From contig NZ_JARUBJ010000002.1 in assembly GCF_029626145.1 (NCBI RefSeq), positions 1,642,501 to 1,706,500 on the forward strand: a stretch of DNA of 64,000 nucleotides, given 5' to 3'. Each line of letters starts with the position of its first letter. Positions within the stretch are counted from its first letter, which is position 1. This stretch comes from Micromonospora sp. WMMD961. GTDB taxonomy: Bacteria; Actinomycetota; Actinomycetes; Mycobacteriales; Micromonosporaceae. The notes below the pieces were generated by a model, which saw nothing but the letters and a program-made list of their open reading frames with translations, searched no databases and was not told where the DNA came from. The position numbers and the translations under genes were made by a program. Below are positions 7,452 to 16,279 of this stretch, one piece after another.

Positions 7452-9809
7452 GTGACCCAGCACGACCTCGATGTCCTCGACGAGATCCAGCGGCGGGTGC
7501 TCTGGCTCGCCACCCGGATCGTGGACGCCGCCAACCACGACCGGGCCACCGGTGACGGTGTGAAGGTCGGCGGCCACCAGGCGTCCAGCGCCTCCCTGGT
7601 CACGGCGATGACCGCGCTCTGGTTCGCGCACCTGGACGCCGAGGACCGGGTCGCCGTGAAGCCGCACGCGTCCCCGGTGTTCCACGCCATCCAGTACCTG
7701 CTCGGCAACCTGGACCGCTCCTACCTGCCCCGGCTGCGGGCCCGTGGCGGCCTCCAGTCGTACCCGTCGCGTACCAAGGACCCGGACGCTGTGGACTTCT
7801 CCACCGGCTCTGTCGGCCTCGGCGCTGCGGCGCCGCTCTTCGCCGCCGCCACCCGGCGGTACGTCGACGCGCACTTCGGGGCACGCCCGCACTCCCGGTT
7901 CGTGGCGCTGATCGGCGACGCCGAGCTGGACGAGGGCAACATCTGGGAGGCGGTCGCCGACCCCGCCACCACCGGGCTGGGCAACGTCATGTGGCTCGTC
8001 GACTTCAACCGCCAGTCGCTGGACCGGGTGGTGCCGGGCATCCGGATCAACCAGTGGCGCGGTCAGTTCGAGGCGGCCGGATGGCACGTCGTGGAGGTCA
8101 AGTACGGCCGTAAGCTCGCCGAGGCGTACGCCCGGCCGGGTGGCGAGGCGCTGCGCGACTGGATCGACGCGATGCCCAACGAGCAGTACCAGTCGCTGTT
8201 CGGGTTGGCCGGCCCGGCCCTGCGCAAGCAGTTCCTGGACGGCGCGCCGGCCGGCATCGGCGAGCTGATCGGCGACATCACCGACGACGAGTTGGGCCCG
8301 CTCGTCACCGACCTGGGCGGGCACGACCTTCAGGCGATGCTCGACGCGTACGCCCAGTGCGACGCGGTCACCGACCGGCCCAGCGTCGTCTTCGCGTACA
8401 CCGTCAAGGGTTGGGGTCTGCCCATCGCCGGCAACCCGCGCAACCACTCGGCGTTGCTCAGCTCGGAGCAGGTGGACACGTTGCGGGCCGCGCAGGGCTT
8501 GACCGCCGAGACCGAGTGGGACCGCCTCGACCCGGCGTCACCCGCCGGGATCCGGGCCGGCGCCCGCCGGGAGGCGCTGTCCCGCGCGCCCCGCGAGCGC
8601 GCGTTGGGGGTCACCGTCCCGGAGAGCACGGGAGTACGCGCCAACAAGCCGATCTCCACCCAGGAGGTCTTCGGCCGGGTGCTGGTGGACCTGGCCCGGG
8701 ACCGGGAGGTCGGGCGTTACCTGGTCACCACCGCCCCGGACGTGGCCACCTCCACCAACCTCGCCGGGTTCATCAACAAGACCGGGGTGTTCGCCCCCAC
8801 CGAGCAGCGTTCCTGGACCGAGGACCGGATGCTGCGCTGGACCGAGAGCCCCGCCGGGCAGCACATCGAGCTGGGCATCTCGGAGATGAACCTGTTCCTG
8901 CTGCTGGGTCAGCTCGGCCTGTCGTGGGACCTGTCCGGGCAGCCGCTGCTGCCGGTGGGAACGGTCTACGACCCGTTCGTGCTGCGCGGCCTCGACGCGT
9001 TCCTGTACGGCACGTACTCCGGCTCCCGGTTCGTGGTGGCCGGCACCCCGTCCGGCATCACCCTGGCCCCGGAGGGCGGCGCCCACCAGTCCACCATCAC
9101 CGCGTCGGTCGGCCTGGAACTGCCCGGGGTGACCTTCCTCGAACCGGCGTACGCGGGCAGCCTCGACTGGTTGCTCTGCGACGCGCTGGGGCAGATCGCC
9201 GGCGGTGCGAGCCCGGCCGCGACGGCCGCGCCGACCGAGGACGGGGCGTACTACTTCCGGTTGAGCACGCGCCCGCTGGACCAGGCACCGTTCGAGGCGG
9301 CCCGGGCCCGGCTCGGTGACGCGGTGCTGCGCCGGCAGGTGGTCGCCGGGGCGTACCGGCTGGTCGACGCGCACCAGGCGTACCCGCACCTGGCCGACGC
9401 CCCGGTGGTGCAGCTCGCTGCCTCCGGTGCGGTGCTGCCGGAGGTGCTGGCCGCCGCGGCGGAGTTGGCCGAGGAGGGCGTCGCCGCGCACGTGGTGGAC
9501 GTGACGTCGCTGGACCGGCTGTACCGCGCCTGGCAGCGCACCCTGCGCCAAGGCGTGCGGACGGCCACGGTGCCCAGCGTGCCGGGCGCGCTGCGGTCCG
9601 CGTTCGCCGACCGGGTGCCGGTGGTGACGGTGCACGACGCGGCGTCGCACGCGATGGCCTGGCTCGGGTCGGCGGTCGGAGCGCCGGCGGTGCCGCTCGG
9701 GGTGGACGAGTTCGGCCAGTCCGGCACCGTCGCCGAGCTGTACGAGTTGCACGACCTGCTGCCCGGCAGCATCGTCAACGCCGCGCTGGCCGCCATCGCC
9801 CTGCGCTGA
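7452..9809 (+). CDS. Transketolase / homodimeric pyruvate dehydrogenase E1-like enzyme
   Basis: Thiamine-diphosphate enzyme of about 785 aa. The ThDP-binding GDG...N motif appears as GDAELDEGN followed about 25 residues later by VDFNRQSLD, as in AceE-type E1 proteins; VGGHQASSAS near the N-terminus and an IELGISEMNLF segment in the pyrimidine-binding half also fit. It is shorter than usual AceE (about 890-910 aa). The true substrate (pyruvate, another 2-oxoacid or a ketose phosphate) cannot be decided here. GTG 7452 is chosen because GGAG lies 5 bases upstream; an earlier in-frame TTG (7410) has no such signal. No E2 or E3 genes are next to it. Confidence 0.75.
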   Translation: MTQHDLDVLDEIQRRVLWLATRIVDAANHDRATGDGVKVGGHQASSASLVTAMTALWFAHLDAEDRVAVKPHASPVFHAIQYLLGNLDRSYLPRLRARGGLQSYPSRTKDPDAVDFSTGSVGLGAAAPLFAAATRRYVDAHFGARPHSRFVALIGDAELDEGNIWEAVADPATTGLGNVMWLVDFNRQSLDRVVPGIRINQWRGQFEAAGWHVVEVKYGRKLAEAYARPGGEALRDWIDAMPNEQYQSLFGLAGPALRKQFLDGAPAGIGELIGDITDDELGPLVTDLGGHDLQAMLDAYAQCDAVTDRPSVVFAYTVKGWGLPIAGNPRNHSALLSSEQVDTLRAAQGLTAETEWDRLDPASPAGIRAGARREALSRAPRERALGVTVPESTGVRANKPISTQEVFGRVLVDLARDREVGRYLVTTAPDVATSTNLAGFINKTGVFAPTEQRSWTEDRMLRWTESPAGQHIELGISEMNLFLLLGQLGLSWDLSGQPLLPVGTVYDPFVLRGLDAFLYGTYSGSRFVVAGTPSGITLAPEGGAHQSTITASVGLELPGVTFLEPAYAGSLDWLLCDALGQIAGGASPAATAAPTEDGAYYFRLSTRPLDQAPFEAARARLGDAVLRRQVVAGAYRLVDAHQAYPHLADAPVVQLAASGAVLPEVLAAAAELAEEGVAAHVVDVTSLDRLYRAWQRTLRQGVRTATVPSVPGALRSAFADRVPVVTVHDAASHAMAWLGSAVGAPAVPLGVDEFGQSGTVAELYELHDLLPGSIVNAALAAIALR

Positions 9810-9836
9810 TTGGCGCGCGCACGCCCCGGCCCGCGC

Positions 9837-11429
9837 TCAGCGGGTCGGGGTCGGTGTCGGGGCGAGCGTGGGTGTGGGGGAGACCGGGGCGGGGACCCCG
9901 GCGCTCGGGTTCTCCACCAGGCGTCGTTCCAGGTTGACCTGGGCCTGCCCGGTGCCGCCGACGGTGATGGTGTCGTACGCCTGGAGCATCTTCTGCTGGT
10001 CGAAGTAGAGCACGCTCATCGACAGCGGGGTGGGCTTCTCGCCCTCCAGGCCCCGCAGCCCGGCACCTCCGGTGGAGCCCTCCACCATCAGCGTGGTGGG
10101 CTGCTCCCCCGGCGCCTGCGGCAGTTTCGAGACCTGCCGGGAGTGGGTGTGCCCGGCCAGCACCAGCGGGCAGGTGCCGGCGAGTGGCCCGGCCGACGCG
10201 GGGTCGTGCACCAACGCGATGTTCACCGGTCGTGGTGAGGCGCGGACCGTCGCGGCGAGATCGATGCCGGCTCCGACCACCTGGTCGGCCACCTGCGGGG
10301 TCAGCCCGCTGCCGGCCGGGGAAGTGTTCTTGTCCGGGGTGAAGCGCGGGTCGCCGATGCCGGCGATGGTCAGGCCGGCCACGGTCGTGATGGAGTTGTC
10401 CAACACGATCGCGTTCGACTGCCGCGCCACCGCGGCGGCGGTCTTGCCGGAGTCGTGATTGCCCCGGATGAAGACGTACGGCTTCTTGAGCAGGCTGATC
10501 GAACCGACGAAGGACGCCTCCGGCTCGCTGCCCCAGTCGGTGATGTCCCCGGTGTCGATCACCACGTCGATGCCGAACTGCTCCACGACGGTGCGGATCA
10601 GCTGCCAACCGGTCGGGTTGAGGTGCATGTCGGAGACGTGCAGGACGCGGGTCGTGCCCGGGGCCGGCTCGTACACCGGGAGCGCCGAGACCGTGGTGTA
10701 GAGCTGGCTGACGTTGCCGACCAGGCGTTGCAGTTGCTCGGCGTACTTGGTGTAGTCGTTGGCGATCCGGCGGGCGTCACCGACGATGGCCGGCGCGTTG
10801 ACCAGCAGCCCTTCGTAGCGTGGTTCCTCGATGGCCTGGGGACGTAGGGTGGCCGCCGCCGTGCCGAGACTGCCGGCGGTGAACAGCAGCGCCAGGCCGC
10901 CCGCCCAGGCCGTCCGCCGGAAGTTCCGGAAGATCAACCCGGCCAGGATCAGCGTGACCAGCACCGACGCGCCGAGAGCCCGCAGGCCGAGCCGCATGAT
11001 GCCGGAGCGGACGTCCTCCACGGCGCTCTGGCTGGCCCGGCTGATGCTGGCCGGGTCGTCGATCAGCGCCTCGGTGCGGCCCTGGTCGAGTGCGCCCAGC
11101 CGGACGGTGAGGTGGGTCGGCCCGTCGTGACTGTCGAGCAGCAGCGCCCCGAGCGGTGGGATGTCGACGGTGGTGCCGCCGTCCCGGGAGGGGGAGATGC
11201 TGAGGTCGGCCCGGAACGGGCCGATGTCGGTCTCCACCCGACCGCCGGCGAGGACGCCGAGCACCGCCCCGGCCAGGGCGATGGCGAGGACGGCGCCGAT
11301 CAGCCCGATGCGGCGCAGCGGCCCGGCCAGCGCTAGCCACCGGCCGTTCGGTCGCGGCGGATCGTCGCCGGCACCCGTGGCGTCCCGGTCGTCGTCGGCG
11401 TCGTGCTGCTCGTCGCGTTGCCCGTCCAT
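9837..11429 (-). CDS. Membrane-anchored calcineurin-like metallophosphoesterase
   Basis: Protein of 530 aa with an Asp/Arg-rich N-terminus, one hydrophobic span around residues 40-62, an external-looking domain, and two more spans around 143-190. The catalytic domain follows, carrying the metal ligands of the calcineurin family in order: DMHLNP, GDITDWG, GNHDS, VHDP and GHTHSRQ. The C-terminus is Pro/Thr-rich (TPTLAPTPTPTR). A phosphodiesterase or phosphatase acting at the membrane is likely; substrate unknown. It converges on the transketolase-like gene with only 27 bases between them. Confidence 0.85.
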   Translation of the reverse strand: MDGQRDEQHDADDDRDATGAGDDPPRPNGRWLALAGPLRRIGLIGAVLAIALAGAVLGVLAGGRVETDIGPFRADLSISPSRDGGTTVDIPPLGALLLDSHDGPTHLTVRLGALDQGRTEALIDDPASISRASQSAVEDVRSGIMRLGLRALGASVLVTLILAGLIFRNFRRTAWAGGLALLFTAGSLGTAAATLRPQAIEEPRYEGLLVNAPAIVGDARRIANDYTKYAEQLQRLVGNVSQLYTTVSALPVYEPAPGTTRVLHVSDMHLNPTGWQLIRTVVEQFGIDVVIDTGDITDWGSEPEASFVGSISLLKKPYVFIRGNHDSGKTAAAVARQSNAIVLDNSITTVAGLTIAGIGDPRFTPDKNTSPAGSGLTPQVADQVVGAGIDLAATVRASPRPVNIALVHDPASAGPLAGTCPLVLAGHTHSRQVSKLPQAPGEQPTTLMVEGSTGGAGLRGLEGEKPTPLSMSVLYFDQQKMLQAYDTITVGGTGQAQVNLERRLVENPSAGVPAPVSPTPTLAPTPTPTR

Positions 11430-11490
11430 GCTGAGATTCTGACCTGCCCGTCGGGAGATCTAGGCGAACCTGAACGGATGGTGACGAAGC

Positions 11491-12663
11491 TCAGCTGCGT
11501 CCGCCGTCGCCGCCCGCGAAGACCACCCGCAGGAGTCGGTCGTCGTCGCCGGCCGGGTCACCCCGCCCGTCGTGGTTGGAGGTGCCCACCCAGAGCGACC
11601 CGTCCGGTGCGGCGGCCACCGCGCGCAGTCGGCCGTACCGGTTGGTGAGCAGCTCACTGGGCTGACCCAGCAGCGTACCCGTGTCGGTCAACTCCATCAC
11701 CCAGAGGCGCTTGCCCCGCAGACAGCCGGCGACCAACAGCCGGTCCGCGGCGGCCAGACCGGAGCAGGACGCGTCCGAGGTCGCCCACTGCGTGATGGGG
11801 TCGGTGAAACGCTTGTCACCGGCCCGCCCCTCGACCTCCGGCCAACCGTAGTTGCCGCCCTTGGTGATCTGGTTGATCTCGTCCCAGGTGTTCTGACCGA
11901 ACTCGACGGCGTACATCCGCTTGGCGCCGTCCCAGGTGAAGCCCTGCACGTTGCGGTGGCCCAGGGACCAGACCGGGGATCCGGGGTACGGGTTGCCGGC
12001 GGACGGCTTGCCGTCCGGCGTGATCCGGAGGATCTTGCCGCCGAGGCTCTTCACGTCCTGCGAGAGGGGGCGCTCACCAGCGTCGCCCGTGCTGACGTAG
12101 AGCTGCCCGTCGGGGCCGAAGCCCAGCCCGCCGCCGTTGTGCACGTTGGCCTTGGGAATGCCGGTGAGGATCGGGGTGGGCTGGCCGCCCAGTTCCAGCC
12201 GGGCGACCCGGTTGTCCTGCGCGGAGGTGTAGTAGACGAAGACCGACCGGTCCTGGGCGTAGTTCGGGGAGACGGCGATGCCGAGAAGACCGCCCTCGCC
12301 GGCCGCCGCCACGTCGGGGATCGTCTGCGCGGGGCGGACCCGCAACCCGTCCGGCCCGGACTCCGGGCCGACCTGCAGGATCCGGCCGTTGTCCCGTTCG
12401 GTGACCAGCGCGCCGCCGTCGGGCAGGAAGGCGATGCCCCAGGGCACCCGCAGACCCTTGGCCAGCACGGTCGCCACCGCCTGCTGGCCGGCGCCGCCGG
12501 GGCTCGCCGACGCCGACGGGGTCGGCAGATTGGGCGGCTCGCCGGCCGGGTCGGGCTCCGGTTCGCCGAAGCTGCAACCCGAGGCGAGCAGCAGCGCGGC
12601 GCAGGACGCCGCGAGGGTCGCCCGGAGGTGCCGGACGCGAGGGTACGGGGGACGGGCTCTCAC
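11491..12663 (-). CDS. PQQ-type sugar dehydrogenase, lipoprotein
   Basis: Secreted lipoprotein (390 aa) of the glucose/sorbosone dehydrogenase beta-propeller family. A lipobox (LLASGC) ends the signal peptide near residue 30, followed by a Pro/Ser-rich linker. Family segments: LRVPWGIAFLPDG, VTERDNGRI, GEGGLLGIAVSPNY, NVHNGGGLGFGPDGQLY, a GHRNVQG motif and NYGWP. It would oxidise an aldose or similar polyol outside the membrane if PQQ or a related cofactor is available; no PQQ biosynthesis genes are nearby. Monocistronic, same direction as the upstream phosphatase gene but 93 bases away. Confidence 0.88.
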   Translation of the reverse strand: MRARPPYPRVRHLRATLAASCAALLLASGCSFGEPEPDPAGEPPNLPTPSASASPGGAGQQAVATVLAKGLRVPWGIAFLPDGGALVTERDNGRILQVGPESGPDGLRVRPAQTIPDVAAAGEGGLLGIAVSPNYAQDRSVFVYYTSAQDNRVARLELGGQPTPILTGIPKANVHNGGGLGFGPDGQLYVSTGDAGERPLSQDVKSLGGKILRITPDGKPSAGNPYPGSPVWSLGHRNVQGFTWDGAKRMYAVEFGQNTWDEINQITKGGNYGWPEVEGRAGDKRFTDPITQWATSDASCSGLAAADRLLVAGCLRGKRLWVMELTDTGTLLGQPSELLTNRYGRLRAVAAAPDGSLWVGTSNHDGRGDPAGDDDRLLRVVFAGGDGGRS

Positions 12664-12756
12664 CCGGCCCAGGGTAGCCCGCCGGACGGCTCACCCGGGC
12701 CCGTCGCGATCCGACCGGCGCCGGTCACCCCGGCCGGAGGGTCCCCGGTGGACCGC

Positions 12757-14574
12757 TCAGCGTGCCCGTACGGCCAGCAGCGCGGCGTCGTCCTCACGGC
12801 CGTGGATCGAGGCGAGCAGCAGGTCGCACACCTCGTCGAGGGGCAGCGTGTCGGTGCCGGTCAGTCGGCCCACCAACTCGGCCAACCCTTCGTCGATGGA
12901 CCGGTCCCGCCGCTCGATCAGCCCGTCGGTGTAGAGCAGCAGGGTGTCGCCGGTGGCCAGGTTGGTCGGCTTGCTGGTCCGCGCCCGCGAGCGGGCCAGA
13001 CCGAGCAGCGGCTCCGGCGTCGCCTCCAGGACCTCGACCGCCCCGCCGGCGCGGACTACCAGGGCCGGTGGGTGCCCGGCGTTGGACCAGGTCACCTCGT
13101 GGACGCCGGCGACCTGTGGACAGATCCGGACCAGCGTCGCGGTGGCGGCGATGGGCAGCCGCAGGCCGCGGATGGCGCCGTCCAGGTTGCTCATCAGCGC
13201 GCCGACACTGTCGGGCCGGCCGAAGGCGTTGCCGCGCACCAGGTTACGCAGCTGGCCCATGGCCGCTGCCGCCTCGATGTCGTGCCCGGCCACGTCGCCG
13301 ATGGTGGCGATCACGTCGCCGTCGGGCTGGATGAACGCGTCGTACCAGTCCCCACCCACCTCGACCTGGTCGGCGGCCGGCTGGTAGCGGGCCGTCAGCT
13401 CCAGCTCCGGCACGTTCGGCAGGTTGGGCAGCATGCTGTGTTGCAGGACCTCGGCGACGTGCCGCTGTTCGCTGTACATCGAGCTGTTGCCGACGGCCTG
13501 GCCGGCTCGGCGACCGATCTCGGCCGCGGTGAGCAGGTCATGGTCGTCGAACTGCTGACGTTGCGAGCTGTTGACGAGGGTGATCGCCCCGAGCACGGTG
13601 CCGCCGGCGGCGCGCATCGGCACGCTCAGGTACGAGGCGATGCCCAGGCGGGCGGCGATCGACACCAGCTCCGGGTCGGTGGTCCCCCGCGCCACGTCGG
13701 CCAGGGACGCCACGCTGCCGAGCTGGGGCTGGCCGGTGCGCAGGACCGCCCGGATGATCGAATCCGGGCTCAGCCCGGTGCGCAGCAGCTCACCGAAGTG
13801 TTCGACGTCCGTCGTGCGAGCCGGGTCACGGTGCACCGAGACCATCTCGCGGGGCTGGCCGGTCGGCCCGATCAGGGTGAGCAGGCACCAGTCGGCGAGC
13901 GGCGGCACCATGGTGGCGGCGAGCCGGCGCAGCGCCGTGCCCACGTCGAGTGTGCCGGCCAGCGTCTCGCTCACCCCGGCGACCAGCTCCAACCGCTCGT
14001 GCGCCTGCACGGCTCGCCGTTGTGCCTCCTGCGCGCCGTCGAGCGCGATCCGCAGCCGCAGCTCCGACGAGCACGCGGCGGCCAGGTCGGCCAGTGTCCG
14101 CAGTTGGGCGGTCGTCCACGCGCGGGGTTTGTTGTCGATGGCACACAGCGAGCCGAGCACCCGGCCGGAGAGGTCGGTCAGCGGCATCCCGGCGTACGCG
14201 ACGACACCGAGGTCGTCGATGGCCAGATTGTCCCGGACGCGCGGGTAGAGCCGAGCGTCCGGCAGCACCATCGGCACCTCGATGTCCACGACGTGCTGAC
14301 AGAACGAGTGGCTCAGCGGGGTCTGCCGGCGCTGCGACCAGGGTTCCGGCAACCCGACCGCGCCCGGGAAGAACTGCCGGTCGGCGGAGACCAGGGAAAC
14401 CAGCGCCACCGGTACGTCCAGCAGGTCGCTGACCAGCCGGGCGAACCGGTCGAACGCCTCGTCCGGGACGGCGTCGAGCCCGGTCTCGGTGAGCGCACGC
14501 AGTCGCGCCGCGTCGCCGAGCGCCGGAGGTGGCACTGCCGAACGCCGGGCGTTGGCGGGGGAGCCGTCGGTCAT
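12757..14574 (-). CDS. GAF-GAF-SpoIIE (PP2C-type) phosphatase
   Basis: Signalling phosphatase of 605 aa, RsbU-like. A first GAF domain (about residues 25-175; RFARLVSDLLDVPVALVSLV, LCAIDNKPR), a linker helix, a second GAF domain (about 190-365) and a C-terminal SpoIIE/PP2C domain with GGDWYDAF, GDVAGHDIEAA, LLLYTDGLIERRD and REDDAALLAVR. Such proteins dephosphorylate anti-sigma-factor antagonists in response to small ligands or redox/light cues sensed by GAF. No partner kinase or antagonist gene is adjacent, so the target is unknown. Single gene, with a divergent hydroxyacid dehydrogenase 186 bases away. Confidence 0.92.
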   Translation of the reverse strand: MTDGSPANARRSAVPPPALGDAARLRALTETGLDAVPDEAFDRFARLVSDLLDVPVALVSLVSADRQFFPGAVGLPEPWSQRRQTPLSHSFCQHVVDIEVPMVLPDARLYPRVRDNLAIDDLGVVAYAGMPLTDLSGRVLGSLCAIDNKPRAWTTAQLRTLADLAAACSSELRLRIALDGAQEAQRRAVQAHERLELVAGVSETLAGTLDVGTALRRLAATMVPPLADWCLLTLIGPTGQPREMVSVHRDPARTTDVEHFGELLRTGLSPDSIIRAVLRTGQPQLGSVASLADVARGTTDPELVSIAARLGIASYLSVPMRAAGGTVLGAITLVNSSQRQQFDDHDLLTAAEIGRRAGQAVGNSSMYSEQRHVAEVLQHSMLPNLPNVPELELTARYQPAADQVEVGGDWYDAFIQPDGDVIATIGDVAGHDIEAAAAMGQLRNLVRGNAFGRPDSVGALMSNLDGAIRGLRLPIAATATLVRICPQVAGVHEVTWSNAGHPPALVVRAGGAVEVLEATPEPLLGLARSRARTSKPTNLATGDTLLLYTDGLIERRDRSIDEGLAELVGRLTGTDTLPLDEVCDLLLASIHGREDDAALLAVRAR

Positions 14575-14760
14575 CGAGCACCTGTCTGCCGGGGCGGAGG
14601 ACGACCGGCCCTCCGACTGTTCGTTATACCTCGGCCAGGCCGGAGTCGAACATCGGTGTGCTGAGTCTCGCCCGCCCCGGCGCCGGGCGCCATCCCCCGG
14701 GACGCCGGATCATCGCCGTGCCGACGCGGGCCCCCGCGCCGGGGACTATCGTCGGCGGAC

Positions 14761-15687
14761 GTGAAGGTATGGATCCCGCACCAGGCCGGCCCGAGCCTCA
14801 TGGGCGAGCTGCCCCCGGACGTGACGGTGGAGGTGTTCGAGCACACCGACCGGATGCCGTCCGACCCCGCCGACGTCCGCGTCTGGGTGCCGCCGTTCCT
14901 GGGCGGCTCGGACGGGACGGCGTTGCTGCGTGAGCTGCCCGACCTGGCGGTGGTGCAGTTGCTCTCCGCCGGTGCTGATGCCTGGGCTGGCCGGACCCCG
15001 CCGGGGGTCACGCTGTGCGACGCCCGGGGCGTGCACGACCCGTCCACCGCGGAGTGGGTCGTCACGGCGATCCTCGCCCAGCTGCGCGCGTTTCCGGCGT
15101 TCGTCCGGGCGCAGGCCGAGCGGCGTTGGGCGTACGAGGGGAACACCCCCACCGACGAGCTGACCGGTAAGCGGGTGCTCATCGTCGGGGCCGGTTCGAT
15201 CGGCACCGCGGTGCGGGACCGGCTCGCCCCGTTCGACGTGAGTTTCACGCTTGTCGCGCGGACCGCCCGCCCGGAGCAGGGGGTGCACGGCGTCGAGGAG
15301 CTGCCCCGACTGCTGCCCGAGGCCGACGTGGTGGTGGTGGTCGTGCCGCTCACCGACCAGACTCGTGGCCTGATCGACAAGGACTTCCTGGCCGCGATGC
15401 CGGCCGGGGCGCTGCTGGTCAACGCCGCCCGAGGGCCGGTGGCCCACACCGAGGCGCTCGTCGCCGAGCTGGCCACCGGTCGGATCGCGGCCGCGCTGGA
15501 CGTCACCGACCCGGAGCCGTTGCCGGCCGACTCGCCGCTCTGGGCGATGCCGAACGTGTTGCTCACCCCGCACGTGGCCGGGTCGGTGCGTGGTCTGCTG
15601 CCGCGGGCCTACCGACTGGTCGGTGACCAGGTGCGTCGGTTCGCCGCCGGGCAGCCGCTGATCAACACGGTGGTCGACGGTTACTGA
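14761..15687 (+). CDS. D-isomer-specific 2-hydroxyacid dehydrogenase
   Basis: NAD(P)-dependent oxidoreductase of 308 aa. The Rossmann signature VLIVGAGSIGTAV is near residue 140; the catalytic residues are in NAARGP (Arg), DPEPLP (Glu) and TPHVAG (His). It resembles the short glyoxylate/hydroxypyruvate reductase group rather than SerA, as it lacks ACT domains. GTG start. Its last 7 bases overlap the end of the convergent PH-like gene. Confidence 0.88.
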   Translation: MKVWIPHQAGPSLMGELPPDVTVEVFEHTDRMPSDPADVRVWVPPFLGGSDGTALLRELPDLAVVQLLSAGADAWAGRTPPGVTLCDARGVHDPSTAEWVVTAILAQLRAFPAFVRAQAERRWAYEGNTPTDELTGKRVLIVGAGSIGTAVRDRLAPFDVSFTLVARTARPEQGVHGVEELPRLLPEADVVVVVVPLTDQTRGLIDKDFLAAMPAGALLVNAARGPVAHTEALVAELATGRIAAALDVTDPEPLPADSPLWAMPNVLLTPHVAGSVRGLLPRAYRLVGDQVRRFAAGQPLINTVVDGY

Positions 15688-16061
15688 CCGGGCGTCTCGG
15701 CCGGCGTCTGGCCGGTGGCCGACACCAGCCGGGGCAGGTCCACGCCGCGTACCGCCGGCAGGGTGACCTGCTGGCCGTCGTCGAGCCGGGCGACCGCCCG
15801 CCCGCGCTCGTCGGTGACCAGCTCGACGACCTGATCCCAGCCGATCCGGCGTTGCCCGGCCAACGCCCGCACGCGCAGCCCTTCGGCGTCGGCGTCGGTG
15901 CCGGCCCGCCAGGCCCAGACCGCGACGGCGAGCGGCAGGAGCAGCACCGGCAGAAGGTAGGACCGGGCGCTGGCCAGCGGCAGGGCGCCGATGAAGGCGA
16001 TGATCGCGGCGGCCAGGATGGCTTGGTTGTGCCGGAAGCGGACCGTGTCGGGCTTACTCAC
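15681..16061 (-). CDS. PH-domain-like small membrane protein
   Basis: Protein of 126 aa with two hydrophobic spans (AILAAAIIAFIGALPLA and YLLPVLLLPLAVAVWAW), then a short beta-rich domain (GLRVRALAGQRRIGWDQV, ARLDDGQQVTLPAV) resembling the bacterial PH domain found in the mycobacterial CFP-6 / low-molecular-weight antigen 6 group. Its role is unknown in that family. It ends inside the last codons of the convergent dehydrogenase gene. Confidence 0.75.
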   Translation of the reverse strand: MSKPDTVRFRHNQAILAAAIIAFIGALPLASARSYLLPVLLLPLAVAVWAWRAGTDADAEGLRVRALAGQRRIGWDQVVELVTDERGRAVARLDDGQQVTLPAVRGVDLPRLVSATGQTPAETPGQ

Positions 16062-16279
16062 CCTCCGATGATCCCACCCCCGGCCGGTCCGGCTCGCGGC
16101 GGGCGGTGCCAGCAGGGTGCGGTACGCCGTACAGTGACACAGGTCGTTGTCTCCTCCAGGTGACCGACACGTAACCGATCCGGCCGCCGATCGTTGCCAG
16201 TTGTTGAGCAGCGGACCCGCAACGTCCGATGCCCCGCACCGTCGTACCGCCCCCGTGCCCCCTCACGAAGGCGACCGCT

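Noticed and set aside
11572..14664. Plus-strand open frame of about 1000 codons opposite the sugar dehydrogenase and SpoIIE genes
   Set aside because: Antisense shadow of two clear minus-strand genes, no recognisable domain.
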